A DNA stretch of 64,000 nucleotides from Aricia agestis. Lineage: Eukaryota > Arthropoda > Insecta > Lepidoptera > Lycaenidae. This document shows positions 10,301 through 20,700 of the stretch, one piece after another. The position numbers and the translations under genes were made by a program. The notes under the pieces were generated by a model, which was not told the origin of the DNA, made no database searches, and saw nothing but the letters and a program-made list of their open reading frames with translations. The stretch is taken from NCBI RefSeq assembly GCF_905147365.1, contig NC_056428.1:31601001-31665000 (forward strand), read 5' to 3'. Each line of letters opens with the position of its first letter. Positions within the stretch are counted from its first letter, which is position 1.

Positions 10301-13300
10301 GGTCGTGGACTACATCAGAAGCAAGACCCACTTCGTCTTGAGGGTCGAGCGCTTGGAGTCCCGCCACAAAGTGAATTTTAGTTCCTTTGTGGTGAGAGTC
10401 CCGACGCACCATCTACCGACCTTCGAGAAGGAGGAGTTCTGGCCGATTGGAGTCGTCTACAGGAGGTTCCGAGGACGACTTCCGAACACGTCGCGCCCCA
10501 CGTCGCAGACAATACGTGTTTAGTGTTTTAGTGTTAGTGTTAGTTTTTAGTATAATTGTATGTATGTTAGTCTATAAGGTATATTTTATAATATGGGCCA
10601 AGATGCCTGAGTTAAATAAATAAATAAATTAAAAAAAATAGTTAAGCAACGTGTCGGTACGTTGTAAATTTCGCTTGACAGATATTAGGACTAAGCGCAT
10701 ACAATTTTTTCACCGGGGTTGCATCATAAAAAACCGGTCAATTGCGTGTCGGGCCACGCGCAATATAGGGTTCCGTGGTACCGCTAGTTTTTGATAATTT
10801 TTGTATGGTCACTGAATGTACAATTTATAACGTGTTTAACACTACTAACAACATCATCTCAGTCACGTTCAAAGGAATTTAAACGAAAAGTTCTTTTATA
10901 CTTCGTCGAATACATTTTTTTAGTTGATCGACTATAACTGAAAAACCTATAAAGTCTTCTTAGCCGTGATAGTTTTCCTTTTAAATTCAGCATATTTCCT
11001 ACTCCCGTGAATTTTTTCACATTTCCAGAAGCACCTGCTTAGCTGGTACTCTAACGATTTTTCCACTTTAAAACATTTACAAACGGATCCCTAAATCGGA
11101 AAATGACCTATTAATACTCATAAAATTTTTAAAAACCTATCCAACGACACCCCACACGATGGGGTGGACGCGAAAAAAAAATTATCCCCGCTTGATGTGT
11201 AGGGAAGGTATAATAAAATGAAAAAATATATATTTTTAAGATTTCATGTACCATTTTGTCGGCACCATTAATTTGTGCATTCATGCCAAATTACAGCTTT
11301 GTAGGTCCTAACTCCAATAGTCTCTGAGCAAAACCGCGGACAGACAGACAGACGGACAGGCAGACGGACGGACAGCCGACACTATAAGAGTTCCTTGTTG
11401 ACTACGGAGCTCTAAAAAGATTGAAAAACACTGTTTTAGATTAACGATCCCACGTGTTGGCTGTTGCCCTAATATTTAATTTACTTGACGATTACCTAAA
11501 ACAGCCTCGATCGATATTCGAAACACGATACGCCTAGTATCAGTGCATTATTAATTAACTATAGTTAATTAAATAAACCATAGTTACTATTAATTAATTA
11601 TGTGGAGCTAACCAGACTAAATTAACTTTGACCGCAGATACCAAATATCGATTGCTACATCCCAGGAATGGACTTTATTTGCATCGTGGTCACTGCGGAG
11701 TCGGCTAAGCTGGGTATGTAAATTACTTTTTTTTTTTTGGTAAAAAATCGGCCACGTGCGAGTCGGACTCGCGCACGAAGGGTTCTGTACCGTTATAGAG
11801 CGAAAGTAGGCAAAAAACCGTAATAAAATAGGGTTCTGTAGTACCGCTAGTTTTTGAAATGTTTTGTATGGTCAATGAATGTACATTTATAACGTGTTTT
11901 ACCCTACTAACAACGTGTTTTTAGTATTTGTTGTTATAGCAGCAACAGATATACCTACACATTCTTTGAAAATTTCAGAAGTCTAGCTATTGCGGTTCTC
12001 GAGATACACCCTGGAGAAGACAGACGGACAGACTGATATCGAAGTCTTCCCGTCGAAGGGTCCTAAGTCTATAAATTACTAAAAAGTTATTTTGATATTT
12101 TCTATGAGAGATAGTTACTGATGTTTTGGGCATATAAATGCCTTTTTATCGGCAACTTTGAATAGACAGTGTAGTCTGAATAACATAAGAGAGTCGAGAA
12201 GGTCGAGAATCGAGATAACAATTTCAGTACAAAATATGAAAAAGATTAAAAGTTAATTAGATTATATTTTTTGACAAAAGAATATAATATTCATAAACAT
12301 ACAATATTATGTATACTGTATGTTTATATATAAACAAACGATGACAAACAAACGATGGGGGGTCGCGAAATATTTTTTCACACCATCATGGTCGCATAAC
12401 AAAAAAGGTTGAAAAACACTGGTATAAACCAATAAACATTGTCGATATTTACAGAATAAACGTAAGTACAAAAATCGACATGTTTCCGTGGATATGTCAA
12501 TACTCAATAGGAGTCGTATTAGAAAATGGCGTGCGATCCCCGAGCTTTTCGTTGCAATGTTCTTTGGCACATTTGGCAAATGGATCGACAATTACAATGT
12601 TAAGTGAAACGTGGAAACAATTTCGATTAATGTGGGTACCACAGACATATTTTGGGGGAAACAATTATTTTTAGACAAAATTCGTTTATCGTGTCGGAAC
12701 TGTAAATATTTTCCGGGATTAAAAATATCCTATGTCCTTTACCGGGATTCAAAGTATCTCTATACCAAATTTCAGCGTAAAGCGGTAACAGACAGACAGA
12801 CACACTTTCGCATTTATTATATATTTATTATTAGTATGAATATTGCAACCTACGTGCATATAATTCGTTTATCGCGGAAAACTAAGGGGGGGGGAGGTTA
12901 TAGAGGATAATATTATAGCATTATTAATATTATTACGAATAGGAGTAATTTAAACACTACGAAAGATTTAGGTTAAAAGTCACGTAGACAAACTCTTTAC
13001 TTAAGTTTCTCCAACTTTAACATAACTTTATTCCGTTAACAAAATCCTAAACAGCCTTTAAACGTTATAATATTTTCTCGCCATTACTAAACTTCGATCA
13101 TATTAAAAGTTTTCTGACGTTTCCTATCCTATAGTACCTTAACGTAATCCTTGATATATTACCTTGTTCAGAAAGCTTAAAGTTTGCTCATTAAATTTGT
13201 TGGAAAGTTGTTAGACGTAATTTTGTTTGTATGTGTCTCTTATATAGGATTCACTGTAAAAGTAGCAGCGCTTAAAGAACATTTTTTTGTGATTTGTATG

Positions 13301-14310
13301 GGTGCGTTATAGATTTTTCCATACAATAGTTTAAAAAAGTTACGCTACTTTTTACAACGAACACTTTCAAATAGGAGACTCATACACATAACACACCGTT
13401 CATCATCATCATTTAGTTTTGTTACACCTGTATAAACATAATATCTGAGCCTATTTGGGGTACTTAGCTTAGTTACATTAGGGATGATTAGGGCCTTAGA
13501 TCATAAAATTTGTCTGAGGATTTCGAAGAGATATAACAGTCCAAAATAAAAACAAAACGTAGTTTCTATTTTTCTTTCGTTTGTTTAGACTTGTGTTTTT
13601 CGCTTAATCATAATATCTGATATCATCACTCTCTTTTCTATTTTTCGTCTGTTATTTAGACTAGTGTTTTTGGCTAAGCCATAATATACAATAATATCCG
13701 ATATCACCTCTCTAATTTATATTTTTCGCCTGTTAATTAGATTAATGGTTTTGGCTAAGTCATAATATACAATATCTGATATTACCTCTACAATCTATCA
13801 CATTTCAAACTTATTTACCTACCTCTTTAATAAATAAACTTATTTTCACAGCGAAAACTACACAAGATCAGCTTGGCTTTGTTTGGCATATTAGAAAAGT
13901 CCAACGACAGACAAATACATGTCTTTATTAATGTCTAAGAGCACCAATGATTATAAACATATACAATATTAAGTTTTAAACCCAAGACAATAATATTTTA
14001 AGACGACGCATTAATATAAGAAACCTGGCACCCACCGCTGAACTTTTATGATCAAAAAAACCTTCACCTCACTTTGTATTCAAGCGAATTCTCTTAAATT
14101 TCAGTGGAAACCGGCCAAGAGATCGGTCCAGTGCGCGCTCGCACGTGTGTCCCAGCCAAGGACTTCCCCAAGAAGACCGTGTCCTATTCGATGTGCGGCA
14201 AACTGAGCAAGGAGCTTTATACGTCGGAGATTTTCTCGAAGATAGCTGTCACTAGGCCACAATGCACGTTATGTCGGTCACATTTGTGTTCTGACGCTGA
14301 GAAATGCTAA
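7320..14310 (+). CDS. Secreted Ly6/three-finger-like cysteine-rich protein (3 exons, 133 aa)
   Basis: The gene joins 7320-7389, 7931-8056 and 14105-14310; 402 nt keep one frame from ATG to TAA. Residues 1 to about 24 form a signal peptide (basic start, then a Leu/Cys/Ile-rich core ending AVNG). A Lys-rich linker follows (25-37), then CYNC at 41-44 and GCWDP at 51-55, the opening seen in insect Ly6/uPAR proteins, where a CxxC pair precedes a C-x-DP motif. Further Cys are at 80, 96, 119, 122, 127 and 133, making nine in the mature part. N62 lies in an N-I-T glycosylation sequon. No hydrophobic GPI tail is present, so a soluble secreted protein is likely. The partner is unknown. The intron 2 donor is uncertain: the stronger-looking GTATGT at 8053 breaks frame with exon 3, while GTAAAT at 8057 keeps it. 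An extra small exon is possible. Confidence 0.65.
7931..8056 (+). CDS. Ly6-like gene, exon 2 (first three cysteines)
   Basis: The acceptor TTCATTGAAG precedes 7931 and lets G24 complete across the junction. It encodes the Lys-rich linker and CYNCMSFDHPGCWDP, ending near NIT. The 3' boundary is set by frame with exon 3; the alternative donor at 8053 would need another exon. Confidence 0.6.
8177..8600. mobile_element. Palindromic GTGTAACAAAA-type MITE interrupted by another MITE
   Basis: It has the GTGTAACAAAA end and the AGAGTTCACTGTGAAAGTAG inner palindrome (8456-8567), the same family as the complete copy at 15996-16258. A second MITE (8205-8405) split it. With one TAA kept, the sequence flanking that insertion reads as the family's normal AACAAAATTAAGTGAT, confirming the insertion site. 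It lies in intron 2 of the Ly6-like gene. Confidence 0.75.
8205..8405. mobile_element. TAA-flanked MITE nested in another MITE
   Basis: The 201-bp element has inverted ends resembling GGGCCTTTCCACACGACGT and its reverse complement, with TAA on both sides (8202-8204, 8406-8408). A TWA target duplication is typical of PIF/Harbinger-type elements. The interior is unusually rich in GCG/CGC words. Confidence 0.8.
8642..8780. repeat. Solo arm of the inverted-repeat element seen at 1371-2147
   Basis: About 130 bp match the arm of the earlier element, including the GGCGGGGGTTTTTTTAAAT block, with small indels. No inverted partner was found nearby. Confidence 0.7.
9415..9616 (+). mobile_element. Helitron-like non-autonomous element with decayed 3' end
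   Basis: It starts with TC after an A (TCTAATATATAAAAATAAGT) and contains the lepidopteran CCAGAACGCACGAACCGAT body. It ends near CGGGACAGTTAA, where related elements have CGGGACAGCTAG. The CTAG terminus is therefore mutated. It lies in the Ly6-like gene intron, immediately before the LINE relic. Confidence 0.6.
9665..10641 (+). pseudogene. Non-LTR retrotransposon ORF1-only copy with A-rich tail
   Basis: From the ATG at 9665 the frame encodes MALVANELLAFIQHAIDTMD.., continuing after one in-frame stop (9863-9865) into FVAKKLHKLPPVTLDHVDV and a coiled-coil-like segment (LLKDIRFLKEELVEV). After one frameshift near 10100-10190 it reads RKKKKPVVRNHRGTAPEG, then a compact LYVSRLHWSTTVEQVVDYI domain resembling an RNA-binding ORF1 domain, to the stop at 10521-10523. 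This is ORF1 of a lepidopteran LINE; the exact clade is not assigned. About 100 nt of 3' UTR follow, then a TAAATAAATAAATAAATT and poly(A) end. No endonuclease or reverse transcriptase ORF is present, so it is either an internally deleted or an ORF1-only element. Confidence 0.75.
10735..11410 (+). repeat. Diverged copy of the AAGTGCGAGTC repeat family
   Basis: It begins with a TTGCGTGTCGGGCCACGCG variant of the family's start. It shares the GGGTTCCGT..ACCGCTAG block, the (GACA/GACG)n tract near 11340-11370 and a 3' segment. Ten or so copies of this unnamed lepidopteran repeat occur in the window. No coding capacity. Confidence 0.6.
11743..12085 (+). repeat. AAGTGCGAGTC repeat family copy
   Basis: It contains GCCACGTGCGAGTCGGACTC, then the GAAGGGTTCTGTACCGTTAT block, the GCAACAGATATAC block, the TTCAGAAGTCTAGCTAT block and a final GACAGACGGACAGAC tract. 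The order matches the copies at 17907, 39440 and 50205. Confidence 0.8.
12086..14104. other. Rest of Ly6-like gene intron 2: repeat fragments
   Basis: 12690-12838 holds a minus-orientation Helitron 5' end (GACA tract, then CTTTCGCATTTAT). 13220-13432 is a decayed palindromic MITE of the GTGTAACAAAA family. 13540-13800 has three diverged direct repeats of about 75 to 95 bp (TTTTCGTCTGTTATTTAGAC-like). No exon is supported. Confidence 0.55.
14105..14310 (+). CDS. Ly6-like gene, terminal exon
   Basis: The acceptor AAATTTCAG ends at 14104. It encodes ETGQEIGPVRARTC followed by five more Cys, ending with TAA at 14308-14310. Codon use is GC-richer than the flanks, as expected for real coding sequence. 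The intron before it (about 6 kb) is filled with transposons. Confidence 0.7.
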
Positions 14311-14582
14311 ACCAAAGTTAGGCAAAAACTGTGACCCTTTTTAGTGTCACGTGGATTAGCTTGTGCACGCGGGATTAGACCAGCAGAAAGTATTGTCGCA
14401 TCTATATTTTGACAGTTTTTATTGAAATTTTGGTGCGTATTAGCAAATCCGAATGAGCCTAAAAATAAGATAAAAGATGATCAAAAATACTTGTAAAATG
14501 TGGTTATTAAAATTTATTTCTGTTTCTGGAATTGATTGAAGCAATGTAAATGCAAATCGTGTAGAAGCTTTTAGTATGGAAA

Positions 14583-14588
14583 AATAAA
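14583..14588 (+). promoter_or_regulatory. Polyadenylation signal of the Ly6-like gene
   Basis: AATAAA, 273 nt after the stop codon, is the first canonical signal downstream on the plus strand and is followed by T-rich sequence at 14615-14640. It would give a 3' UTR of about 295 nt. Confidence 0.55.
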
Positions 14589-14605
14589 TTGAGATAGAAT
14601 AGAAT

Positions 14606-15995
14606 AATATACTGTTGTCTTTAATATTTTTTTTGTCTTTTCAAAATATAATATGATATACGGTCAGTTAGATTTCAATATACTTACCCTTTTACGTGAC
14701 CGTGCGACGATTATGTTTTTAGAGTCAAATTGTCTGTATATTCTATCTATATGAATCCTATCTTACTAATATTATAAAGGCGAAACTTTGTTTGGATGTA
14801 AGGATGTTTGCTACTCTTTCACGCAAAAACTACAGAACGGATTTTAATGAAACTTTACAATAATATAGCTTATACATCAGAATAACACATAGGCTACAAT
14901 TTAACCGACTTTCGAAATGGAGGTGTTATGTTCGTTTTTTTTTATCTTCAACGATTACTCCGCCGTTTGTGAACCGATTTTCAAAATTTTTCTTTTGGTG
15001 TATAGGTTATCATTCCAATTTGGTACCATATTCATAAAAGTGGTGACCTGATGAAGAGATCCATAAGTAATCGAGGGAACTCCTCAAAATTTATATGAAA
15101 ATATGTGGTGACTTCGGTTTCGTGAGCAGTATTCTAAGCATTCACTTCACTACCAACAAGTAAGATTTTGCACAAAGGTATACCATGGTTCGGAAGGTGC
15201 TGTGAGAACTCCTGACTCATTATTAATACAAGTTTGGGAGTTTCGACGTTGTTTTAAGAGCGGAAAGCATATTATGCTACTATGCAAATTACCTTCATCT
15301 TAATCATCACCACTACCATAAACCGTTATAGAACCATATTGTGTCGTCCCGTTTTGACCCTATTATTGGTACTTTTCATAGTCTTTTATGATATATCACT
15401 TAAACCGCGGGTAACACCGCGGGGAACAGCCAGTTATGTATATTGTACCAAGTATCTATACAAGTATGTATAATATTATCTTTGGCTGGCAAGAGAGCTA
15501 AACCGGCTGGTTGCATTTGAGCACTGTGTACATCGTATTTCTTTTTTTTTAATTATTATACAGGCTACTTAAGGGTATGCAAGTGTCTCTTGTAAGTAGT
15601 TCACTGATCACTGTGAAACTAGTAGCGCTGACAAGTTAGATGAAAAGAATAGAGTACATGTTCTGTGAGTCGTTTAAATGTAATGTAGCCCTAACTTATC
15701 CGGTCGCATGTTACGAGTTACGACAAAGCGTCAAGCAATTACATAATGTTTAAAAAACAATGTACGCGATTTTCACACGTTAAACTTTTAACAACTCAGT
15801 TATTTTGAAACGCGACGCGTGAAATTAACTTGTTTACAGAAAGTAGAAACATTCATACAATTCCTTTGCTTACAACTGTTAAGCTTTAAATAGTTGAGTT
15901 TTATACGTCGTCCCTGCGTTTGCCTATTATGGATAATACAAGCTATCGCGAACTTGTAGACTCTACAGACTGTAGAGGATTATAATATGCATCTA
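14606..15995. other. Gene-free stretch with Helitron and MITE fragments
   Basis: 14750-14905 begins like a Helitron 5' end (TCTTACTAATATTATAAAGG). 14900-15230 is a common dispersed repeat beginning AACCGACTTTCGAAATGGAG. 15568-15640 is half of a GTGTAACAAAA-family MITE. No gene or Abl exon found. Confidence 0.5.
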
Positions 15996-16258
15996 CAGGG
16001 TGTAACAAAACTAAGTCATAATACTTTATGGCGTATACGGCATATCTACATAGACAATAGAGTTCGATGTAAAAGTAGCAGCATAGAAAGAGACTCTTTT
16101 TTCTACTTTTGTATTGGAAAATTCATGACGCTGGGGCGCTTGCCCATACAAATCACAAGAAAAAAATACAGCGCTGCTACTTTCACAGTGAACACTTCTA
16201 CATAAGGGCCACATAATAAAAACCCTAAATTATTATCACTTATTTTTGTTACACTCTG
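15996..16258. mobile_element. Complete palindromic MITE with TA target duplication
   Basis: The ends CAGGGTGTAAC and GTTACACTCTG are inverted, each flanked by TA. The inner palindrome has TTCGATGTAAAAGTAGCAGC against GCTGCTACTTTCACAGTGAA. It is the reference copy for fragments at 8177, 13220, 15568, 24612 and 42577. Confidence 0.8.
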
Positions 16259-16593
16259 TATAGTTGACCAAATAATTCGATTGTGCATGTAATAGAAAGC
16301 TTAAAATAAAGGAAAAGAAAAGCATGATTATCCATGTTCGGCCAACGGCGAAAAGAAGCCATTAGTACTGGCAGAAAATTTATTTCTAATGATAATATTG
16401 AGATGCTACGTTTGTATGCCTAGCATAGCTTGCAGGATCGTCGTCGATCGCTTGTATTGGTCACAAGCAAGCAAATTCTGCAAGCTATATATAGACAGCT
16501 TCTTCATAATCATTATTATCCATCATGGATCAACAAAGAGGAGGGCAATTTTAAAAATTGTATTTGTTTTTAAACATTGTGTTTTAAACATTG

Positions 16594-16659
16594 TATTATA
16601 AACATTGTATTTGTTGTCTAATGATGTTTCATTAGACAACAAATACAATGTTTATAATA
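16594..16659. repeat. Perfect 31-bp inverted repeat, 4-nt loop
   Basis: Arms 16594-16624 and 16629-16659 are exact reverse complements around TGTT. The left arm continues direct TAAACATTGT repeats that precede it, suggesting that the right arm is a copy of the left. Confidence 0.92.
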
Positions 16660-16720
16660 GACAAAACATTGTCTATCTGTTAACAAAATACACTCACGTT
16701 TCGGACTCAGCAAAATAATT

Positions 16721-16786
16721 AAGAAGTTTTTATTTTGTCTTTTACAGATAAAAATACATCTGTAAAAGACAAAATAAATACTTCTT
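16721..16786. repeat. 29-bp inverted repeat, 8-nt loop, one mismatch
   Basis: Arms 16721-16749 and 16758-16786 pair with a single T/A mismatch around AAAAATAC. It lies only 61 bp from the previous hairpin but is unrelated to it in sequence. Confidence 0.9.
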
Positions 16787-17330
16787 GAGCGTAATTAGAA
16801 AAAAACGAAAGTAAACAATCAATACCATTCCCTAATAAATAAGAGGCGATTTTCTTAAATTCGGATTTTTAGATAATAATAAACGAAGGCCCGCTAGTGC
16901 CAGCGTCTATTTTAGAACTTCTTTTTATGAAACGAATCAGGAAAAACATACGGATTACCATAATATGAACTCTCTAACAACGTCATTTCACGTTTGTAAG
17001 AGTAGGACGCAACATTCTCGTACGAGTGTTAAGACTAAGAGTCTTAAAACCCTTTCGAGATTCGGATGCTCGTACCCTCGTACCACGTCCCTGGTAGCCT
17101 AGCAGACCGTCAGTAGACAAACGAAAGAATCTAAAGTTTGATAGTTTTACCGGAAGAACATTGGAGAAAAAGTTTCTTTCGTATCCCGATTTCTTCCGTT
17201 TTTGAAAATCTACGCGCCATGCCGACTGTATGGGCGCCGCAGACTCGATCACACAAAAAGTGTGTCGTCTGCGATCTCCCTATATGTCAAGCATGACGAC
17301 CATTTTTATCCGCTTTCGACATTTACTTTC

Positions 17331-17450
17331 TTCCGCCAAGTCAACACCAGTATGTGGAGAGAGGCCGTAAGTAGCGATCTCCCACAGTAAAATCCCGAAG
17401 GCCCAGAGGTCGGACTTGGTGCTGAGGGTGATTTACGCTAAACCCCCGGG
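17331..17450 (-). pseudogene. Decayed partial duplicate of an Abl kinase exon
   Basis: This about 120-bp segment matches 17513-17632 of the neighbouring Abl exon at roughly 80% by eye. On the minus strand it reads STKSDLWAFGILLWEIATYG followed by LSPHTGVDLA, the kinase C-lobe block. A TAA stop replaces the Tyr codon after GLA, and Pro-Tyr-Pro has become Pro-His-Thr. It lacks the exon's HRD/DFG part and has no clear splice sites. It lies 40 bp downstream of the true exon in the Abl intron, so a local tandem duplication that then decayed is the simplest reading. Confidence 0.88.
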
Positions 17451-17489
17451 CGCTTTATAACTTGACACCGTGTAAAAAATGACACTCAC

Positions 17490-17766
17490 CTTCTCAAGCC
17501 TGTGATAAACGTCCGCCAAGTCCACGCCGGGGTACGGAGAGAGGCCGTACGTAGCGATCTCCCAAAGCAGGATCCCGAACGCCCAGACATCGGACTTGGT
17601 GCTGAAGGTGTTGTACGCCAAGCCCTCGGGCGCCGTCCACTTGATGGGGAACTTGGCTCCCGCGTGAGCGGTGTATGTGTCGTCGCGCATCAGCCGCGCC
17701 AGACCAAAGTCCGCGACTTTCACGAGATGGTTCTCTCCTACCAAGCAGTTGCGAGCCGCTAGATCC
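17490..17766 (-). CDS. Abl: Abl exon: HRD/DFG, activation loop and APE part of kinase
   Basis: It starts after TTTTAAACAG and completes Arg349 of HRD; it encodes DLAARNCL, ADFGLARL, the DDTYTAHAG activation loop, WTAPEG and SDVWAFGILLWE, ending LEK in phase 0 at a GTGAGT donor. The following exon (rest of the C-lobe) is not found. Confidence 0.95.
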
Positions 17767-20700
17767 CTGTTTAAAAAATCCATTTATGAAAATGTTTAAC
17801 TGCCTATTTAAAAAGTGTTTTATACCATATCGATTTTACATATTGGTGCACGCGACTGTAGGATTTTTAACTACTTTTTATGCAAATAGTGAATTTATTT
17901 TTAATTGGCCAAGTGCAAGTCGGAATCGTGCACGAAGGGTTCCGTACCGTTATAGAGGAAATATTGCCAAAAATTATATTTTTGCGGAGCCCCCCTCAAT
18001 TATTTATTTTATTTAAATGTTATTATTAATTATTAAAATATAAATACAATTGAGTATTTTGTGAATATTTCAGGAGCCTATCTATTGTCATCATTTATAT
18101 CGAACAAAAAATAGCAAAAAAATCACGTTTGTTGTATGGGAGCCCCCCTTAAATATTTAATTTAGTTTGTTATAGTATTTAATTTTGTTGTTATAGCGGC
18201 AACAGATACATAATCTGTAAAAATATCAACTTTTTAGCAATTACCGTTCTTGAGTTACAGCCTGGACAGACAGATATCCAAGTCTTAGTAATAGGGTCCC
18301 GTATTTACTTTTTGGGTACGGAACCTTTAAAAAACTATATGTTGCCTGTTACTTCGTTGCGCTTACTATCCTATGCCTTAAATCCAAAGCCATATAATCG
18401 ATAAACTGATTTTTATAAAACTTTATAAAAATCAGTTTATCGATTTAAGCAAATAGTAGTGACAGAAAGAGTGACAAATACACTTTCGCACTGGCCCTTA
18501 GAACAATTACTGTCTCACTTACCAGTTATGAAAGGAACCCAGCGAAAACGTCACGGAATGGTAGGTACAAAATATGAAATAGCGAATATTCAAGGTAATG
18601 CTATTTGCCTATGTTTTTTCTTATTTTTATGTGGGAGAGCCATGCTTCGACACGAATGGGCCGGCTCGACCGGAGAAATACCAGGTTCTCGCAGAAAACC
18701 GGCGTGAAACAGCGCTTGCGCTGTGTTTCGCCGAGTGAGTGAGTTTACCGGAGGCTCAATCCCCTACCCCTTCCCTACCCTCCCCTATTCCCTTCTCTTC
18801 CCTTCCCTACTCTCCCCTATTACTCTATTCCCTCTTAAAAGGCCGGCAACGCACCTGCAGCTCTTCTGATGCTGCGAGTGTCCATGGGCGACGGAAGTTT
18901 GCCCCCTTATTTCATAAAAAAATAAATTAAAAGAACTTTCAAAAATAGAAACATCGGTGAAAGAAAGACTCTGATATCTTAAAAACTCTACAAGATATAA
19001 TAATTCGAAAATCACATAAGATAAACCTTCCCAAAACGCCATTGACTATCCAAGTATAAAGGCTCATAACAATAAAAATTACATGAGTTACGAAGCTGAA
19101 ATTTTTTAAATGCTTATTTTTTACCGTCATATTTTTATTTTATTTAAAAAAAATCTGCTAATCTTTGACCTTGGCAACATCCCTATTCCGTCATCGCTTA
19201 TACATTATCCTGCAAAAGTAAGGATGAGAGGAAAGCCCCGCAAATAAATAATTGCACGACGAAAACTTTCATTACTCCAAAGCGGTGACTAATTCGCTTA
19301 ATTTGTCTCACAATGCTGCTAATTTTGCGCTTGAATTGCAAGAAAAAATCCGAGATATTAGCGGATAAAATCTGCTGCAATTCGTATTCCTTCCTTCTTA
19401 TTTTTTCTACATCGGGTAAAAATGGATTAGATATAAAAAATATAATTTGACGTACACATTTAAAATGTACTTAAGCTATGTTAAGTATTTTAGAATTGCT
19501 GTTTTAACTATTGCTGTTTGAAAACTGAAAATCAATAAAACACAAACATTAGGGTACCAAACCCATAGATATTATATTATTTGGGTCTACAATTTTACAA
19601 ATAAAATTTACCAGTATTTGTATTGTTGTTGTTGTAGTTGTATTGCATTGATTCGACTATGTAGTGCAGTCTTAATTCGTAACAAATTGTAACAAATTAG
19701 TATGCTTAAGCATTTCCCAAGCTGGAAATTTTTGTATTGTGGATTTTCCGACTTGCATAATGAGCGCCTTGAAATCTAATTTAGTTTAAATTATAATATT
19801 GAGGATTATATTTTGCGATTATGTTATGTTAATCTACATCTTTTGCAGCAAATTTTGTTTTTTTTTCTGGCGTTTACTTCTGTTATATTATATCACTCTT
19901 TGTTTAAAAAGTGTGTTTCTTTAAAAAAATCTATCATTTTAAGCTTACAACTCAGACTTTCTGTAGCAGTCGTTAATCTTTGTTTTAAGATTCACTTACA
20001 TTTCAAGAATACAATCTCTAAGTTATATTAATGGTTCAAGTTTAGTATAATATAAAGTTAGCTCAAAGATTGTGGGACTTAGGATATGTTGTGCATTGTT
20101 TCTGGAATCATTAAGGTTTAGGTTAGGTTTCCATTTTATTATCTTAGAACTTAGAGCATTAACCCATCAATCTCCAAGCGGCAGCCGGCTGTCGCATAAC
20201 AATTGAAAATCTATTGTGTCTGCGATACCCACGATGGAGGTGTTAATACATTTAGATTCCGATACTATATTTTATTATTGTTGTATTAAGGCTTTAGCAG
20301 CATTAAAAACATCAAATTTTGCTACATTTAGCAAGTAAGGTTTAACATTCTACTTTATTATAATGGATATTCAAATGATTGGAAATAAAAACTGGAACCC
20401 AACTGCGTTTTGTAAACGTAAAATCGTTATACTTTCGCGTCACTGCGTCACTACAGTCTGGCGAAAAATTATTTGCTTCTCAATTTATATCTGAGATAGG
20501 TACTTGAAGTCCCGGAAAACGGTGGATTTTAATCTCGTAAAATTACCGTACATTTTACCCGCGTGGTAAACGAATTTGCTAGTGATCTTGCTTGCATCAA
20601 TATACCTTTTTCTTTTTTTTAATGTGCGTTGACCCACCTCACATTCCCACCACTGTATCTTCTCTGTCGCCAGGATCGACAGTGCGGCGGTATCCAAGGA

